DNA of 40,379 bases from Candidatus Dormiibacterota bacterium (GTDB lineage: Bacteria; Chloroflexota; Dormibacteria; Aeolococcales; Aeolococcaceae): positions 1-40,379 of the forward strand of contig PLOF01000087.1 in assembly GCA_003142035.1 (NCBI GenBank), given 5' to 3'. Positions 15,315-24,192 of this stretch are shown here, piece after piece. Numbering within the stretch: position 1 is the first letter of the stretch; each line of letters opens with the position of its first letter. Below the pieces are notes generated by a model that was not told the origin of the DNA, made no database searches, and was given only the letters and a program-made list of their open reading frames with translations. The translations under genes and the position numbers were made by a program.

Positions 15315-16645
15315 TCGTGATCGGGGGTGGGCCGGGTGGCTACGAGGCGGCCGCTCACGCCGGTGAGCTGGGCAAGCGGGTGCTCCTGGTCGAGGCGGGT
15401 AGCCTCGGTGGAGCCTGCCTCAACGTCGGGTGCATTCCCGCCAAGGTGTTTCTGCGCTCCTCCCGCCTCTACCGCGAGTGCAAGGAGGCAGGGCCGTTCG
15501 GGGTGCGGGTCGAGGGGGTGAGCTTCGACGCGCCGGTCGTGGTGGAGCGCAAGAACCGGATCGTGGCGGCGCTCGGCCGGGGGGTGGCCGCCAAGCTCAA
15601 GGGCGCCGGCGTGGAGGTGGTCGCCGGCCGGGCCCGCCTGGCCGGGCGTCATCTGGTCCAGGTGGGCGACGAGCAGCTGGAGGCCGAGAACGTGCTGGTC
15701 GCCACCGGGTCGCGGCCCACGGTCCCGCCCATCCCGGGGATCGGCGCCGAGCACGTCCTCAATTCGGACCGCGTCTTCGACCTCCCCGAGGTGCCCCAGA
15801 GCATCGCCATCATCGGCGGCGGCTACATCGGGCTCGAGCTGGCCACCTACTTCCGCGAGGCCGGCGCCGAGGTGGCGGTCTTCGAGATGCTCCCCCAGAT
15901 CGCAGCCAACTGTGACAGCGATGTGTCGGTTCGGCTCCTCCAGGCGCTCAAGCGAAGCGGGATCGACTTCCACCTCTCCTGCCGGGTGCTGGCTGTCGAG
16001 GCAGGAGCGCTTCGCTACGACGATGGTTCCGGGGCTCCGAAGACACATGTCGCGGAGCGCATCCTCAACGCCACCGGACGGGCCCCGGTGGTCGCTGGAC
16101 TGGGCCTGGAGGAGGTCGGCGTCGACTTCAGCCCGGCGGGCATCCGGATCAGCGAGCAGGGCCAGACCAGCCTTCCCGGGGTGTGGGCGTGCGGCGACGT
16201 GACCGGTCAGTACATGCTGGCCCACGCCGCGACCCGCGAGGGCATCGTCGCCGTCAACTCGATGTTCGGCATCCCGGATCGGATCCGGTACGAGGCCATC
16301 CCCGCGGTCATCTACACCCACCCCGAGGTGGCCATGGCGGGTCGCACCGAGGCGGAACTGACCCGGGCGGGGATCCCGTTCCGCAAGGCGACCGTGCCCA
16401 TGGGGGTCGCCGGGCGGTTCCTGATCGAGAACGAGCAGGGCAACGGTTTCGTCAAGGTGCTGGTCGGGGCGAAAGCTGGAGAGATCCTGGGCGTCCATGC
16501 GGTCGGGGACTCCTCCAGCGAGTTCATCGTGGCCGCCTCCGCTCTGATCGAAACAGCGCTCACCGCCCGGCAGGCTGCGGAGGTCGTCTTCCCGCATCCG
16601 ACGGTGTCCGAGGCGCTCCGCGAAGCCATCCTCAAGGTCCGTTAG
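15302..16645 (+). CDS. lpdA: 2-oxo acid dehydrogenase complex, E3 (dihydrolipoamide dehydrogenase)
   Basis: FAD-dependent disulfide oxidoreductase, 447 aa, that reoxidises the lipoyl arm of E2 with NAD+. FAD motif GGGPGGYEAA begins at residue 8; the redox pair is Cys39/Cys44 in GGACLNVGCIPAK; the NAD motif is IIGGGYIGLELA; the interface His-Glu pair is in HPTVSEAL (H432). GTG at 15302 is chosen because the protein then begins directly with the first beta strand (VHDLIVIGGG), and GGTGGAG lies upstream inside the E2 gene. The overlap with E2 implies translational coupling. E1 follows after 12 nt. A dedicated E3 within a catabolic operon suggests a specialised complex rather than the housekeeping pyruvate dehydrogenase. 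Confidence 0.95.
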   Translation: MHDLIVIGGGPGGYEAAAHAGELGKRVLLVEAGSLGGACLNVGCIPAKVFLRSSRLYRECKEAGPFGVRVEGVSFDAPVVVERKNRIVAALGRGVAAKLKGAGVEVVAGRARLAGRHLVQVGDEQLEAENVLVATGSRPTVPPIPGIGAEHVLNSDRVFDLPEVPQSIAIIGGGYIGLELATYFREAGAEVAVFEMLPQIAANCDSDVSVRLLQALKRSGIDFHLSCRVLAVEAGALRYDDGSGAPKTHVAERILNATGRAPVVAGLGLEEVGVDFSPAGIRISEQGQTSLPGVWACGDVTGQYMLAHAATREGIVAVNSMFGIPDRIRYEAIPAVIYTHPEVAMAGRTEAELTRAGIPFRKATVPMGVAGRFLIENEQGNGFVKVLVGAKAGEILGVHAVGDSSSEFIVAASALIETALTARQAAEVVFPHPTVSEALREAILKVR

Positions 16646-16657
16646 GAGAACTCGGCT

Positions 16658-19117
16658 GTGACCAAGCTGCTTACGATCGAACCGGAGGAAGCACTCTCTC
16701 AGGATGTCCTCCGCTTCGGCGACATCCCGGTCAACGCATACCAGCGAACGGTGAAAGAGGAGCGTTCCCGGTATTCGACCGAAGACTTTCTGGACATATG
16801 GCGGGACATGTGCGCCATCCGGGAATTCGAGACGGTCATCCAGGAGCTCAAGCTCAAGGGAGCGTATCGAGGGGTCACGTACAACCACGCCGGCCCTGCT
16901 CACCTCTCCATCGGGCAGGAGGCGGCGGCGGTGGGCATGGCCTTCTCGCTGACCCCCGACGACCACATCTTCGGATCCCACCGCAGCCATGGGGAGATCC
17001 TGGCCAAGGGCTTTTCCGCGATCCGCCAGCTGAGCGAGGAGCAGCTCCTCGAGATCATGCGCAGCTACCGGGACGGGGCGGTGCTCGGTCCGGTGGAGAA
17101 GGGGTTCCAGGGATCGGTGCGCGAACTGGCGATCCGCTTCTTCGTGTACGGCGCGTACAGCGAGATCTTCGCTCGTGAAACCGGCTTCAACCGCGGGCTG
17201 GGCGGGTCGATGCACGCCTTCTTTGCGCCCTTCGGGATCTACCCCAACAACGCCATCGTGGGAGGTTCCGGATCGGTGGCTCCCGGAGCCGCCCTCTTCA
17301 AGCGGGTCAACCGGCGGCCGGGCATCGTGGTGGCCAACCTCGGCGATGCCTCGTTCGGCTGTGGCCCGGTGTGGGAGGGGATCACCTTCGCGAGCATGGA
17401 CCAGTATCGCAAGCTCTGGGACCAGGCTCTGGGCGGGGGTCTTCCGATCATCTTCAACTGCATGGACAACTTCTACGGGATGGGTGGCCAGCCCAACGGG
17501 GAGACCATGGCCTGCGAGTTCATCGCCCGGATCGGTGCGGGGGTGAACCCGGAGGCGATGCACGCCGAACGGGTCAACGGCTACGACCCGATGGCGGTGA
17601 TCGACGCCTTCCAGCGCAAGAAGGAGTTGCTGCTGCAGGGGAGGGGCCCAGTCCTCCTCGACACCATCACCTACCGCTTCAGCGGCCACTCGCCGTCCGA
17701 TGCCTCGAGTTACCGGTCCAAGGAGGAGCTCGAGCGCTGGGAGGCGGTCGATTCGATCAGCTCCTTCCGGCTGCGCCTCGAGGAGGCCGGCGCCGTGAGC
17801 GCCGACGCCCTCGACCAAGCGCGGCGCGAAATCCAGGAGACGGTGTTCGCGATGTTCCAGCTGGCCGCCGACCTGGAAGCGTCTCCGCGCCTGCAGCTCG
17901 ACTCGGAGCTGATCGGCGAGGTGATGTTCTCCAACCGGCACGTCGAGAGCTTCGATGCTCGCCCCCCCGAGCTGCTGCAGGACCTCGCCGACAACCCCCG
18001 GGTCAAGCAGATCCAAGGCAAGGTGCGCACCGGCTTCCAGGACGGCAAGCCGGTGCCCAAGATGAAGGTGTTCAACATCCGCGATGCCATCTTCGAGGCC
18101 ATGCTCCATCGCTTTGCCATCGACCCCACGATGGTCGCCTTCGGTGAGGAGAACCGGGATTGGGGCGGCGCCTTCGCGGTCTACCGCGGCCTCACCGAGG
18201 CCCTGCCCTACCACCGGCTCTTCAACTCGCCGATTTCGGAGGCGGGCATCGTCGGGGCGGCGGTGGGCTATGGCATGGAGGGAGGCCGGGCGGTCGCGGA
18301 GCTGATGTACGCCGACTTCATGGGTCGGGCCGGCGACGAGCTCTTCAACCAGCTGTCGAAGTGGCAGGCGATGTCCGCCGGGTTGCTGACCCTGCCGGTG
18401 GTGGTGCGCATCTCCGTCGGCGCCAAGTACGGAGCCCAGCATTCGCAGGACTTCACCGCGCTCACCAACCACATCCCCGGCCTCAAGGTGGTCTACCCGG
18501 TCACCCCCTATGACGCCAAGGGGATGATGAACGCCGCCCTCGCCGGGACCGATCCGGTGCTCTTCTTCGAGAGCCAGAAGCTCTATGACATCGGCGAGAT
18601 GTTCCAGACTGCCGGCGTTCCCGAGGGCTATTACGAGATCGAGCTCGGACTGCCCTCCGTCAAGCGCACCGGCGCGGACCTGACCATGATCACCCTCGGG
18701 CCGGCCCTGTACACGGCGATCGCCGCCGCCGACCAGCTCCTCGAGCGCTTCGACATCTCCACCGAGGTCATTGACCTCCGCTCAGCCAATCCCCTGGATT
18801 ACGGCCCCCTGGTGGAGTCGGTGCGCAAGACCGGCAAGGTCCTGCTCGTCTCGGAGGCGGTGGAGCGGGGCGGCGTGATGCAGACGGTTGCCTCCACCTT
18901 GACCCAGCTCTGCTTCGATGATCTCGACGGACCGCCGGTTGTGGTGGGTTCCAGGAACTGGATCACGCCCGCCCCCGAGCTGGAAGAGATGTTCTTCCCG
19001 CAGCCGGCCTGGCTGCTGGATGCCGTCCACGAGCAGATCCTTCCGCTTCGGGGATACCGTCCGACCGGTAACCGCACTCGAGGCGAGCTGCTCCGGCGGG
19101 CTCGCCATGGCGTGTAG
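16658..19117 (+). CDS. 2-oxo acid dehydrogenase complex, E1 alpha-beta fusion
   Basis: Thiamine-diphosphate-dependent decarboxylase of the complex, 819 aa. E1 alpha occupies about residues 35-400: [25 protein letters not shown], and the ThDP/Mg motif from G229 ([13 protein letters not shown]...). E1 beta occupies about 470-810: [38 protein letters not shown], and a C-terminal transketolase domain. Alpha and beta are usually separate in acetoin, branched-chain and Gram-positive pyruvate complexes; fused forms are known but less common. The alpha half also has a longer segment after the HG motif than usual. GTG at 16658 starts 12 nt after E3. Gene order E2-E3-E1 is the reverse of the usual one. 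The substrate 2-oxo acid is unknown. Confidence 0.92.
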   Translation: MTKLLTIEPEEALSQDVLRFGDIPVNAYQRTVKEERSRYSTEDFLDIWRDMCAIREFETVIQELKLKGAYRGVTYNHAGPAHLSIGQEAAAVGMAFSLTPDDHIFGSHRSHGEILAKGFSAIRQLSEEQLLEIMRSYRDGAVLGPVEKGFQGSVRELAIRFFVYGAYSEIFARETGFNRGLGGSMHAFFAPFGIYPNNAIVGGSGSVAPGAALFKRVNRRPGIVVANLGDASFGCGPVWEGITFASMDQYRKLWDQALGGGLPIIFNCMDNFYGMGGQPNGETMACEFIARIGAGVNPEAMHAERVNGYDPMAVIDAFQRKKELLLQGRGPVLLDTITYRFSGHSPSDASSYRSKEELERWEAVDSISSFRLRLEEAGAVSADALDQARREIQETVFAMFQLAADLEASPRLQLDSELIGEVMFSNRHVESFDARPPELLQDLADNPRVKQIQGKVRTGFQDGKPVPKMKVFNIRDAIFEAMLHRFAIDPTMVAFGEENRDWGGAFAVYRGLTEALPYHRLFNSPISEAGIVGAAVGYGMEGGRAVAELMYADFMGRAGDELFNQLSKWQAMSAGLLTLPVVVRISVGAKYGAQHSQDFTALTNHIPGLKVVYPVTPYDAKGMMNAALAGTDPVLFFESQKLYDIGEMFQTAGVPEGYYEIELGLPSVKRTGADLTMITLGPALYTAIAAADQLLERFDISTEVIDLRSANPLDYGPLVESVRKTGKVLLVSEAVERGGVMQTVASTLTQLCFDDLDGPPVVVGSRNWITPAPELEEMFFPQPAWLLDAVHEQILPLRGYRPTGNRTRGELLRRARHGV

Positions 19118-19150
19118 CGTCAGCCCTCGCTCGCCGCGAGGTGGCGACGC

Positions 19151-20530
19151 ATGAGCAAGCCAACCATCGTCTGCACGGGCATGTGCAACACCAAGGGGAC
19201 CGAGGTCCGGTTCCTCGCCGAGATGGTGGCCGCCCACGGGGGGAGGCCCCTGATCATGGATCTCAGTCTGGGCGGCGCCGTCGATTGGGCCGACGTCTCC
19301 CTCCAAGAGGTTCTGGCCTGCACCGATGTCAAGCTCCAGGACGTGCTCGCGGCTCCCCGGGCCGAGGCCAGCGATCTGGTCGGTCGCGCCGGTGCCGCCA
19401 AGATCCTGGAGCTGTACTCGCGCGGTGAGTGCGACGGGGTGCTGTCCTGGGCGGGATCGGTGGGGACGTCGACGGCGACGCGGGTGATGCGTGCCCTGCC
19501 CTTCGGGGTGCCCAAGATCATGCTCACCGATATGACCTCGGGCGACATCGGCACCTGGGTCGGCAACAAGGACATCTACATCGTCAATCCCACCCTTGAA
19601 CAGGGCATCAACGTGGTCACCCGCCGGGTGGTGGCCAACGCGGCCGCCGGAATCGTGGCCATGGCCCAGGTGGGACCGATTGCAGCCGGCTCTCGGCCTC
19701 TTTGCGCCATCACCTCGTACGGGACGACGACCCCGACGGTGCTGCGCTGCAAGACCTTCATGGAGGATCGCGGTTGGGATACGGCGGTCTTCCACGCCGT
19801 TGGAGTGGGGGCCACCATGGAGGACCTCGTGCGGTCCGGCCTGATCACCGCGGTGCTCGACATCACCCCCGCTGAGCTCATCAACGGTCTATGCCAGAGC
19901 CCGTTCCGGGTTCCCGCGAGCTGGGACGGCGAGCGTCTGTCGGCAGCCGGCGAGATGGGGATTCCACAGGTGGTCGTACCCGGCGGATTGGACCAGGTCG
20001 CCTATGGCGCGCTGGACTCGATCCCGGCTGTCTATCGTGACGACCTCAAAGCTGGAAGGCGACCCTCCCATCGTGGCACCGGGCTGCCCTACCGGCACAA
20101 CGAGGGGGTCACCATCATGGTCCCCACTCTCGACGAGGTGGCCGCGGTCGCTCGGTACATGGCCGGCAAGCTGAATCGAACCAAGGGGCCCACCACGGTC
20201 GTGGTACCGATGCGCGGCTGGTCCGCCTACGACCAGACCGAGGCGGTTGCCACGCGCGAGCGGGGTTGGGCCGAAGGCAACGGTGACGGGCCCACCTGGG
20301 AGCCGGATCCCGCGCGGCTGGACCGGTCCGCCCGGGCAGCTGTGATGCTGAAGGTGCTGGGCGAGAATCTGGACCCGAGCAACGACAGCCTCGACCTGAT
20401 GGCGGTCGACATGCACATCCTCGATCCGGAGCTGGCAGATCTGCTCAACCGGCTGATCGGCGACATGCTGGATGGCACCTGGAAGAAAGGCGCGTACGCA
20501 GAGCTGGATATTCGGAAGGGGGTCGGCTGA
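19151..20530 (+). CDS. Tm-1-like ATP-binding domain protein (UPF0261), copy 1
   Basis: A 459-aa UPF0261 protein, homologous to the N-terminal half of tomato Tm-1. Visible features are the N-terminal TGMCNTKGTEVRFLAEMV (family: DTKGxE), the glycine-rich GSVGTSTATRVMRALPFGVPK, and LTDMTSGDIGTWVGNKDIY. The family's biochemical role is not established, although ATP binding is assumed from the fold. It is about 55 residues longer than copy 2 (26571-27779), mainly in the C-terminal third, and diverges strongly from it. It lies 33 nt after E1 and 47 nt before a ComB-like gene. The UPF0261/ComB pairing occurs twice in the window, which suggests the two proteins work together. Confidence 0.88.
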   Translation: MSKPTIVCTGMCNTKGTEVRFLAEMVAAHGGRPLIMDLSLGGAVDWADVSLQEVLACTDVKLQDVLAAPRAEASDLVGRAGAAKILELYSRGECDGVLSWAGSVGTSTATRVMRALPFGVPKIMLTDMTSGDIGTWVGNKDIYIVNPTLEQGINVVTRRVVANAAAGIVAMAQVGPIAAGSRPLCAITSYGTTTPTVLRCKTFMEDRGWDTAVFHAVGVGATMEDLVRSGLITAVLDITPAELINGLCQSPFRVPASWDGERLSAAGEMGIPQVVVPGGLDQVAYGALDSIPAVYRDDLKAGRRPSHRGTGLPYRHNEGVTIMVPTLDEVAAVARYMAGKLNRTKGPTTVVVPMRGWSAYDQTEAVATRERGWAEGNGDGPTWEPDPARLDRSARAAVMLKVLGENLDPSNDSLDLMAVDMHILDPELADLLNRLIGDMLDGTWKKGAYAELDIRKGVG

Positions 20531-20577
20531 CCGATGAGACGTTCCGCGCTGTACGCCACGTTCGTGGAGACCAGGTG

Positions 20578-21330
20578 ATGCGCGCGCCGTTGGACCTTGA
20601 CGTGGCCCTGGTCCCGGAGCAGGCGCTGGCGTGGCCGCCCACCGTGTGCGTGGTGATCGACCAGTTGCGCGCCAGCTCCACGCTCACCGTCGCGCTCGAT
20701 CTCGGTTGCCCTGAGGTGGTCGTCACCGGCAGCCTGGAGGAGGCGCGCCGGCTTGCCCGCGAGCGCGGCAGTCTCCTCGCCGGCGAGCGCGGTGGGCGCA
20801 TCGCCCCCGGTTTCGATGTCAACAACTCGCCTGCCGAGTTGCGAGCCATCGGGGTGGGAGGCCGCGGGTTGGTCCTCTCCACCAGCAATGGCACCAAGGT
20901 GCTCAGCCGCCTGCAGACCATGCCCGCCGTGCTCATCGGCTGCTTCAGGAACGCGCGAGCCTGTGCGGAAGCCGCGGTCCAGGAAGCCGGGGCCCGGCAT
21001 CTGGGGATCGGGATCGTCTGCGCCGGGCGCCGGGGGCGGTTTGCGCTCGACGATGCGCTGGCGGCCGGCCTGATCGTCAGCCGCGTGACCGATGCGGCTG
21101 AGGCCCGAGGGCACTCCTGCCAGCTGACCGATGCGGCGCGGGCCGCGGTGCGCCTGCGTTCCGCCTATCCGGACGGCATCGCCGCGCTCCGGGAGTCCTC
21201 CAGCGGGCAGGTCCTCATCAGCCTGGATGCCGAGGCGGACATTGAGATCTGCGCCAGTGTCGACAGCAGCGCCACCGTCCCGGTGCTACGCGGTGGGCGG
21301 CCCCTCAGGGTCGAGACCTGGCGGCCCTGA
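20578..21330 (+). CDS. ComB-like 2-phosphosulfolactate phosphatase family protein, copy 1
   Basis: A 250-aa member of PF04029. ComB removes phosphate from 2-phosphosulfolactate in coenzyme M synthesis, but most bacterial members sit in organisms without that pathway. Family signatures are present: VVIDQLRASST, LLAGERGGRIAPGFDVNNSP (GNSP becomes NNSP) and LSTSNGTKVL. ATG at 20578 has GGAG 8 nt upstream; GTG at 20575 is an alternative. It ends unit A, and the palindrome of the next promoter begins 4 nt after its stop. The second copy at 28842-29588 shares the NNSP change. A phosphatase for another 2-phospho-3-carbon acid is likely (inference). Confidence 0.88.
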   Translation: MRAPLDLDVALVPEQALAWPPTVCVVIDQLRASSTLTVALDLGCPEVVVTGSLEEARRLARERGSLLAGERGGRIAPGFDVNNSPAELRAIGVGGRGLVLSTSNGTKVLSRLQTMPAVLIGCFRNARACAEAAVQEAGARHLGIGIVCAGRRGRFALDDALAAGLIVSRVTDAAEARGHSCQLTDAARAAVRLRSAYPDGIAALRESSSGQVLISLDAEADIEICASVDSSATVPVLRGGRPLRVETWRP

Positions 21331-21333
21331 CAA

Positions 21334-21392
21334 GTCCATATAGTGGACTCGCCGTCTGCCATCTGGACAAATAGATCGACACAGCGTAAGAT
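21334..21392 (+). promoter_or_regulatory. Promoter of the mmsA2-transaldolase2-IclR unit with tandem operator
   Basis: GTCCATATAGTGGAC (21334-21348) is an inverted repeat with one mismatch. GTCTGCCATCTGGAC (21354-21368) follows 20 bp later, then TGGACA (21364-21369), 17 bp, and TAAGAT (21387-21392). Every distance equals that in the promoter at 13791-13849, and 34 of the first 40 bases or so are the same. The IclR gene in this unit is the natural candidate to bind it, giving autoregulation. Confidence 0.8.
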
Positions 21393-21456
21393 CCTCATCA
21401 AAGGTCGGCGGTCCGCGATGCGGCTGGCCGGCAGCCGGCTTGCGGAGGTATCCACC

Positions 21457-22989
21457 ATGGCAACCACGCCAGTAGCAGTCGCTGAAAGCACTGTTCCCGT
21501 CCTCAGTCACTGGATCGATGGGCGCTCCGTCGAGGTCCCGCCGGAAAAGACGGCTCCGGTCTTCGATCCCTCGACCGGGGCGGTCATCGCCCGCGTCCCG
21601 CGCGGCGGTGCGGCAGAGGTCGACCTCGCGGTGACCTCCGCCCGGCGGGCCTTCCCCGCATGGCGCGACATGCCGCTCATTGCCCGCAGCCATATCTTCT
21701 TCGCGTATCGCGAGCTCGTCTACCGCCACCGCGAGGATCTGGCCCGGCTCATCAGCCGTGATCATGGCAAGACCTTCCCGGATGCGCTCGGCGAGGTCAT
21801 GCGCGGCATCGAGACGATCGAGTTCGCGTGCGGGCTGCCTGTGCATCTCGCTGGGATCAACACGCCGGGGGTCTCGACGAACGTCGACACCCACACCCTC
21901 CGGCAGCCGCTCGGCGTCGCCGTCGGGATCACCCCCTTCAACTTCCCGGCCATGGTGCCGATGTGGATCTACCCGATCGCTCTCGCCTGTGGCAACACCT
22001 TCGTCTGGAAGCCCTCCAGCCACACCCCGGGTGCGACCCAGCTCCAGGCGGAGCTGTGGAAGGAAGCGGGCCTTCCCGATGGCGTCTTCAACGTCGTGTA
22101 CGGCGGGCGTGAGGCGGTCTCGGCCCTGCTGGTGCACCCCGGTGTCGACGCGATCCAGTTTGTCGGCTCGACGCCGGTCGGTAAGCACGTCTACGAGGTC
22201 GGCACTGCCCACGGCAAGCGCGTCGGGGCCTACACGGCCGCCAAGAATGCGATGGTCGTCCTGCCCGACGCCGACATGGAGTTCACCGCCGACGCGGCGG
22301 TCGCCTCCGGCTACGGCTCGGCTGGCGAGCGCTGCATGGCCCAGACGCTGGTGATCGGCGTTGGCGATGCCGCCGACCGTTTGCGCCCGCTCATGGAAGA
22401 GCGGATCCAGCGGCTCAAGATCGGCCCCGGTCTCGACCCCGATATGGACATGGGCCCGATCTACTCGGCCGAGCACCGTGCCGCGATCGTGGAATGGATC
22501 GACAAGGGCGTTGCTGAAGGCGCCGAGCTCATCGCCGACGGGCGGCGATTCTCTCGTCCGGACCACCCGGATGGCTTCTTCCTTGGGGCCACTCTTTTCG
22601 ACCACGTCACGCCCTCGATGGAGATCTACCAGGAGGAGATCTTCGGGCCGGTCCTGGGTATCGTCCGGGTGGCGACATACGACGAGGCGCTCGCGCTCGT
22701 CAACGGCCACCAGTACGGCAATGGGACGGCGATTTTCACCACCGACGGCGGTGCCGGCCGGCGGTTCGAGCTCGAGGCGGACGTGCCGATGATCGGCATC
22801 AACATCCCGATCCCGGTGCCCGCAGGCTATCTCAGCTTCGGAGGCACCCGCGGTTCCGCCTTCGGCGACCTGAAGATGCGCGGGGAGGACGGCATTCGCT
22901 TCTTCACGCAGCAGAAGATGGTTACCGTGCGCTGGCCAGACCCGGGCCTGCGCGAGAAGCTCAGCCTCGTCTTCCCGGGCAACAGCTGA
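21457..22989 (+). CDS. mmsA: CoA-acylating methylmalonate-semialdehyde dehydrogenase family protein, copy 2
   Basis: A 510-aa aldehyde dehydrogenase, strikingly similar along its whole length to copy 1 at 2286-3821 (shared long runs such as QLQAELWKEAGLPDGVFNVV). The nucleophile is Cys293 in GSAGERCMAQ; the NAD loop is GITPFNFPAMVPMW. It is expected to convert a semialdehyde to an acyl-CoA with NAD+ and CoA. ATG at 21457 is chosen because GGAGG lies at 21444-21448 and the N-terminus then aligns with copy 1; in-frame starts upstream (GTG 21343, ATG 21418) overlap the promoter or lack a site. It is the first gene of unit B, followed by an 88-nt gap with a long hairpin and then transaldolase 2. 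Confidence 0.94.
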   Translation: MATTPVAVAESTVPVLSHWIDGRSVEVPPEKTAPVFDPSTGAVIARVPRGGAAEVDLAVTSARRAFPAWRDMPLIARSHIFFAYRELVYRHREDLARLISRDHGKTFPDALGEVMRGIETIEFACGLPVHLAGINTPGVSTNVDTHTLRQPLGVAVGITPFNFPAMVPMWIYPIALACGNTFVWKPSSHTPGATQLQAELWKEAGLPDGVFNVVYGGREAVSALLVHPGVDAIQFVGSTPVGKHVYEVGTAHGKRVGAYTAAKNAMVVLPDADMEFTADAAVASGYGSAGERCMAQTLVIGVGDAADRLRPLMEERIQRLKIGPGLDPDMDMGPIYSAEHRAAIVEWIDKGVAEGAELIADGRRFSRPDHPDGFFLGATLFDHVTPSMEIYQEEIFGPVLGIVRVATYDEALALVNGHQYGNGTAIFTTDGGAGRRFELEADVPMIGINIPIPVPAGYLSFGGTRGSAFGDLKMRGEDGIRFFTQQKMVTVRWPDPGLREKLSLVFPGNS

Positions 22990-23010
22990 GCGATCGTCGT
23001 CGAAACTTCC

Positions 23011-23052
23011 CCTGGGTGGGACGCTGCCCGTTCCGGCGCGCTCCCACCCAGG
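23011..23052 (+). promoter_or_regulatory. Intercistronic hairpin between mmsA2 and transaldolase 2
   Basis: CCTGGGTGGGA (23011-23021) and TCCCACCCAGG (23042-23052) form a perfect 11-bp stem around a 20-nt loop that can partly pair. It sits 25 nt before the transaldolase start. Without a T-run it is more likely to set the ratio of the two proteins through transcript processing or partial termination than to end the transcript. Confidence 0.6.
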
Positions 23053-23077
23053 AATACGATGTGATGAGGATATTGAG

Positions 23078-24184
23078 ATGCTCGCGCAGATGACGGATAA
23101 CCCGACGCGGCGAGGATACAAGAGCCCGCTTCACTGCATGACGCAGACCACGCCAACACGCCTGTGGAACGACTCCGCAGACGTTGACGAGCTCGCCTAC
23201 TCCATCGAGAACGGCGCGGTCGGAGCCACCTGCAACCCGGTGATCGTTCTCGGGATGCTCAAGAAGGACATGGCGAAGTCGCGGGCACGCATCGAAGAGC
23301 TGATGGCGGAGCTGCCGGCGGCCACCGAGGATCAGATCGGCTGGAAGCTGGTCGAAGAGCTGTCCATCAGAGCCGCCAAGCTCCTCGAGCCGGCTTTCGA
23401 GACGACTCACGGACGCGACGGGCGGCTCTCCATACAGATCGATCCCCGGCTGTATCGGAACACCGAGGCGATGGTCGAGAACGCGGTCGCCTTCGCCGCA
23501 CTGGCACCCAACATGATCGTGAAGATCCCGGCCACCACCGCGGGCGTTACGGCCATGGAGGAGGCGACCTATCGAGGCGTGAGCATCAACGCGACCGTCT
23601 GCTTCTCGCTTCCGCAGTGCATCGCCGTTGCGGAGAGTGTCGAGCGAGGACTTCGCCGTCGTGAGGCGGAGGGCAAGGAGATCGCGTCGATCAGCCCGAT
23701 GTGCACCATCATGGTCGGCCGTCTCGACGACTGGCTCAAGGTGGTGATGGACAAGCAGGGCATCAGCGTCGATCCCGGGTGCTTGGAGTGGGCGGGGGTC
23801 GCCGTGTTCAAGAAGGCGTATCGGATCTTCCGCGAGCGGGGCTACCGGCTCCGGCTCCTTTCGGCGGCTTTTCGCAATCACATGCACTGGAGTGAGTTCA
23901 TCGGCGCGGATGCCGTGATCTCCCCGCCGTGCCCCTGGCAGAAGCGCTTCAATGCCAGTGATGTCGAGGTCCGCCCACGCATCGACGAGCCGGTGGATCC
24001 GCGTCTGATGGACCCGCTGCTCACCCATTTCGGCGACTTTCGCCGCGCCTACGCGGAGGACGGAATCGCGATCGAGGACTTTGACCGGTTCGGCCCGACC
24101 GTTCGCACCCTGCGTCAGTTCATGGCCGCCGTCGGCGGGGTGGACGCCCTGGTCCGTGATGTGATGCTTCCCGATCTGGGTTGA
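23078..24184 (+). CDS. Transaldolase-family protein, copy 2
   Basis: A 368-aa class I aldolase of the same divergent subfamily as the gene at 3856-4950. It shows GATCNPVIVLG (residues 49-59), the Schiff-base Lys149 in MIVKIPATTAG, and SINATVCFSLPQ. Overall it is clearly less similar to copy 1 than the two MmsA copies are to each other. ATG at 23078 is chosen because GAGGA lies 7 nt upstream and the resulting N-terminus (...KSPLHCMTQTTPTRLWNDS) aligns with that of copy 1. Second gene of unit B; IclR follows directly. Expected to release or transfer a three-carbon unit whose aldehyde product MmsA could oxidise (inference). Confidence 0.9.
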   Translation: MLAQMTDNPTRRGYKSPLHCMTQTTPTRLWNDSADVDELAYSIENGAVGATCNPVIVLGMLKKDMAKSRARIEELMAELPAATEDQIGWKLVEELSIRAAKLLEPAFETTHGRDGRLSIQIDPRLYRNTEAMVENAVAFAALAPNMIVKIPATTAGVTAMEEATYRGVSINATVCFSLPQCIAVAESVERGLRRREAEGKEIASISPMCTIMVGRLDDWLKVVMDKQGISVDPGCLEWAGVAVFKKAYRIFRERGYRLRLLSAAFRNHMHWSEFIGADAVISPPCPWQKRFNASDVEVRPRIDEPVDPRLMDPLLTHFGDFRRAYAEDGIAIEDFDRFGPTVRTLRQFMAAVGGVDALVRDVMLPDLG

Positions 24185-24192
24185 GGCCGAGC

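Noticed and set aside
14888-18472. A 1194-codon open frame on the minus strand across E2-E3-E1
   Set aside because: It lies antisense to three well-supported genes and has no recognisable motifs. Long antisense frames are expected with GC-rich third positions.
20578-21330. Coenzyme M biosynthesis in this organism
   Set aside because: Only the ComB-like phosphatase family is present. No ComA, ComC, ComDE or methanogen genes are seen, and the proteins carry NNSP instead of GNSP.
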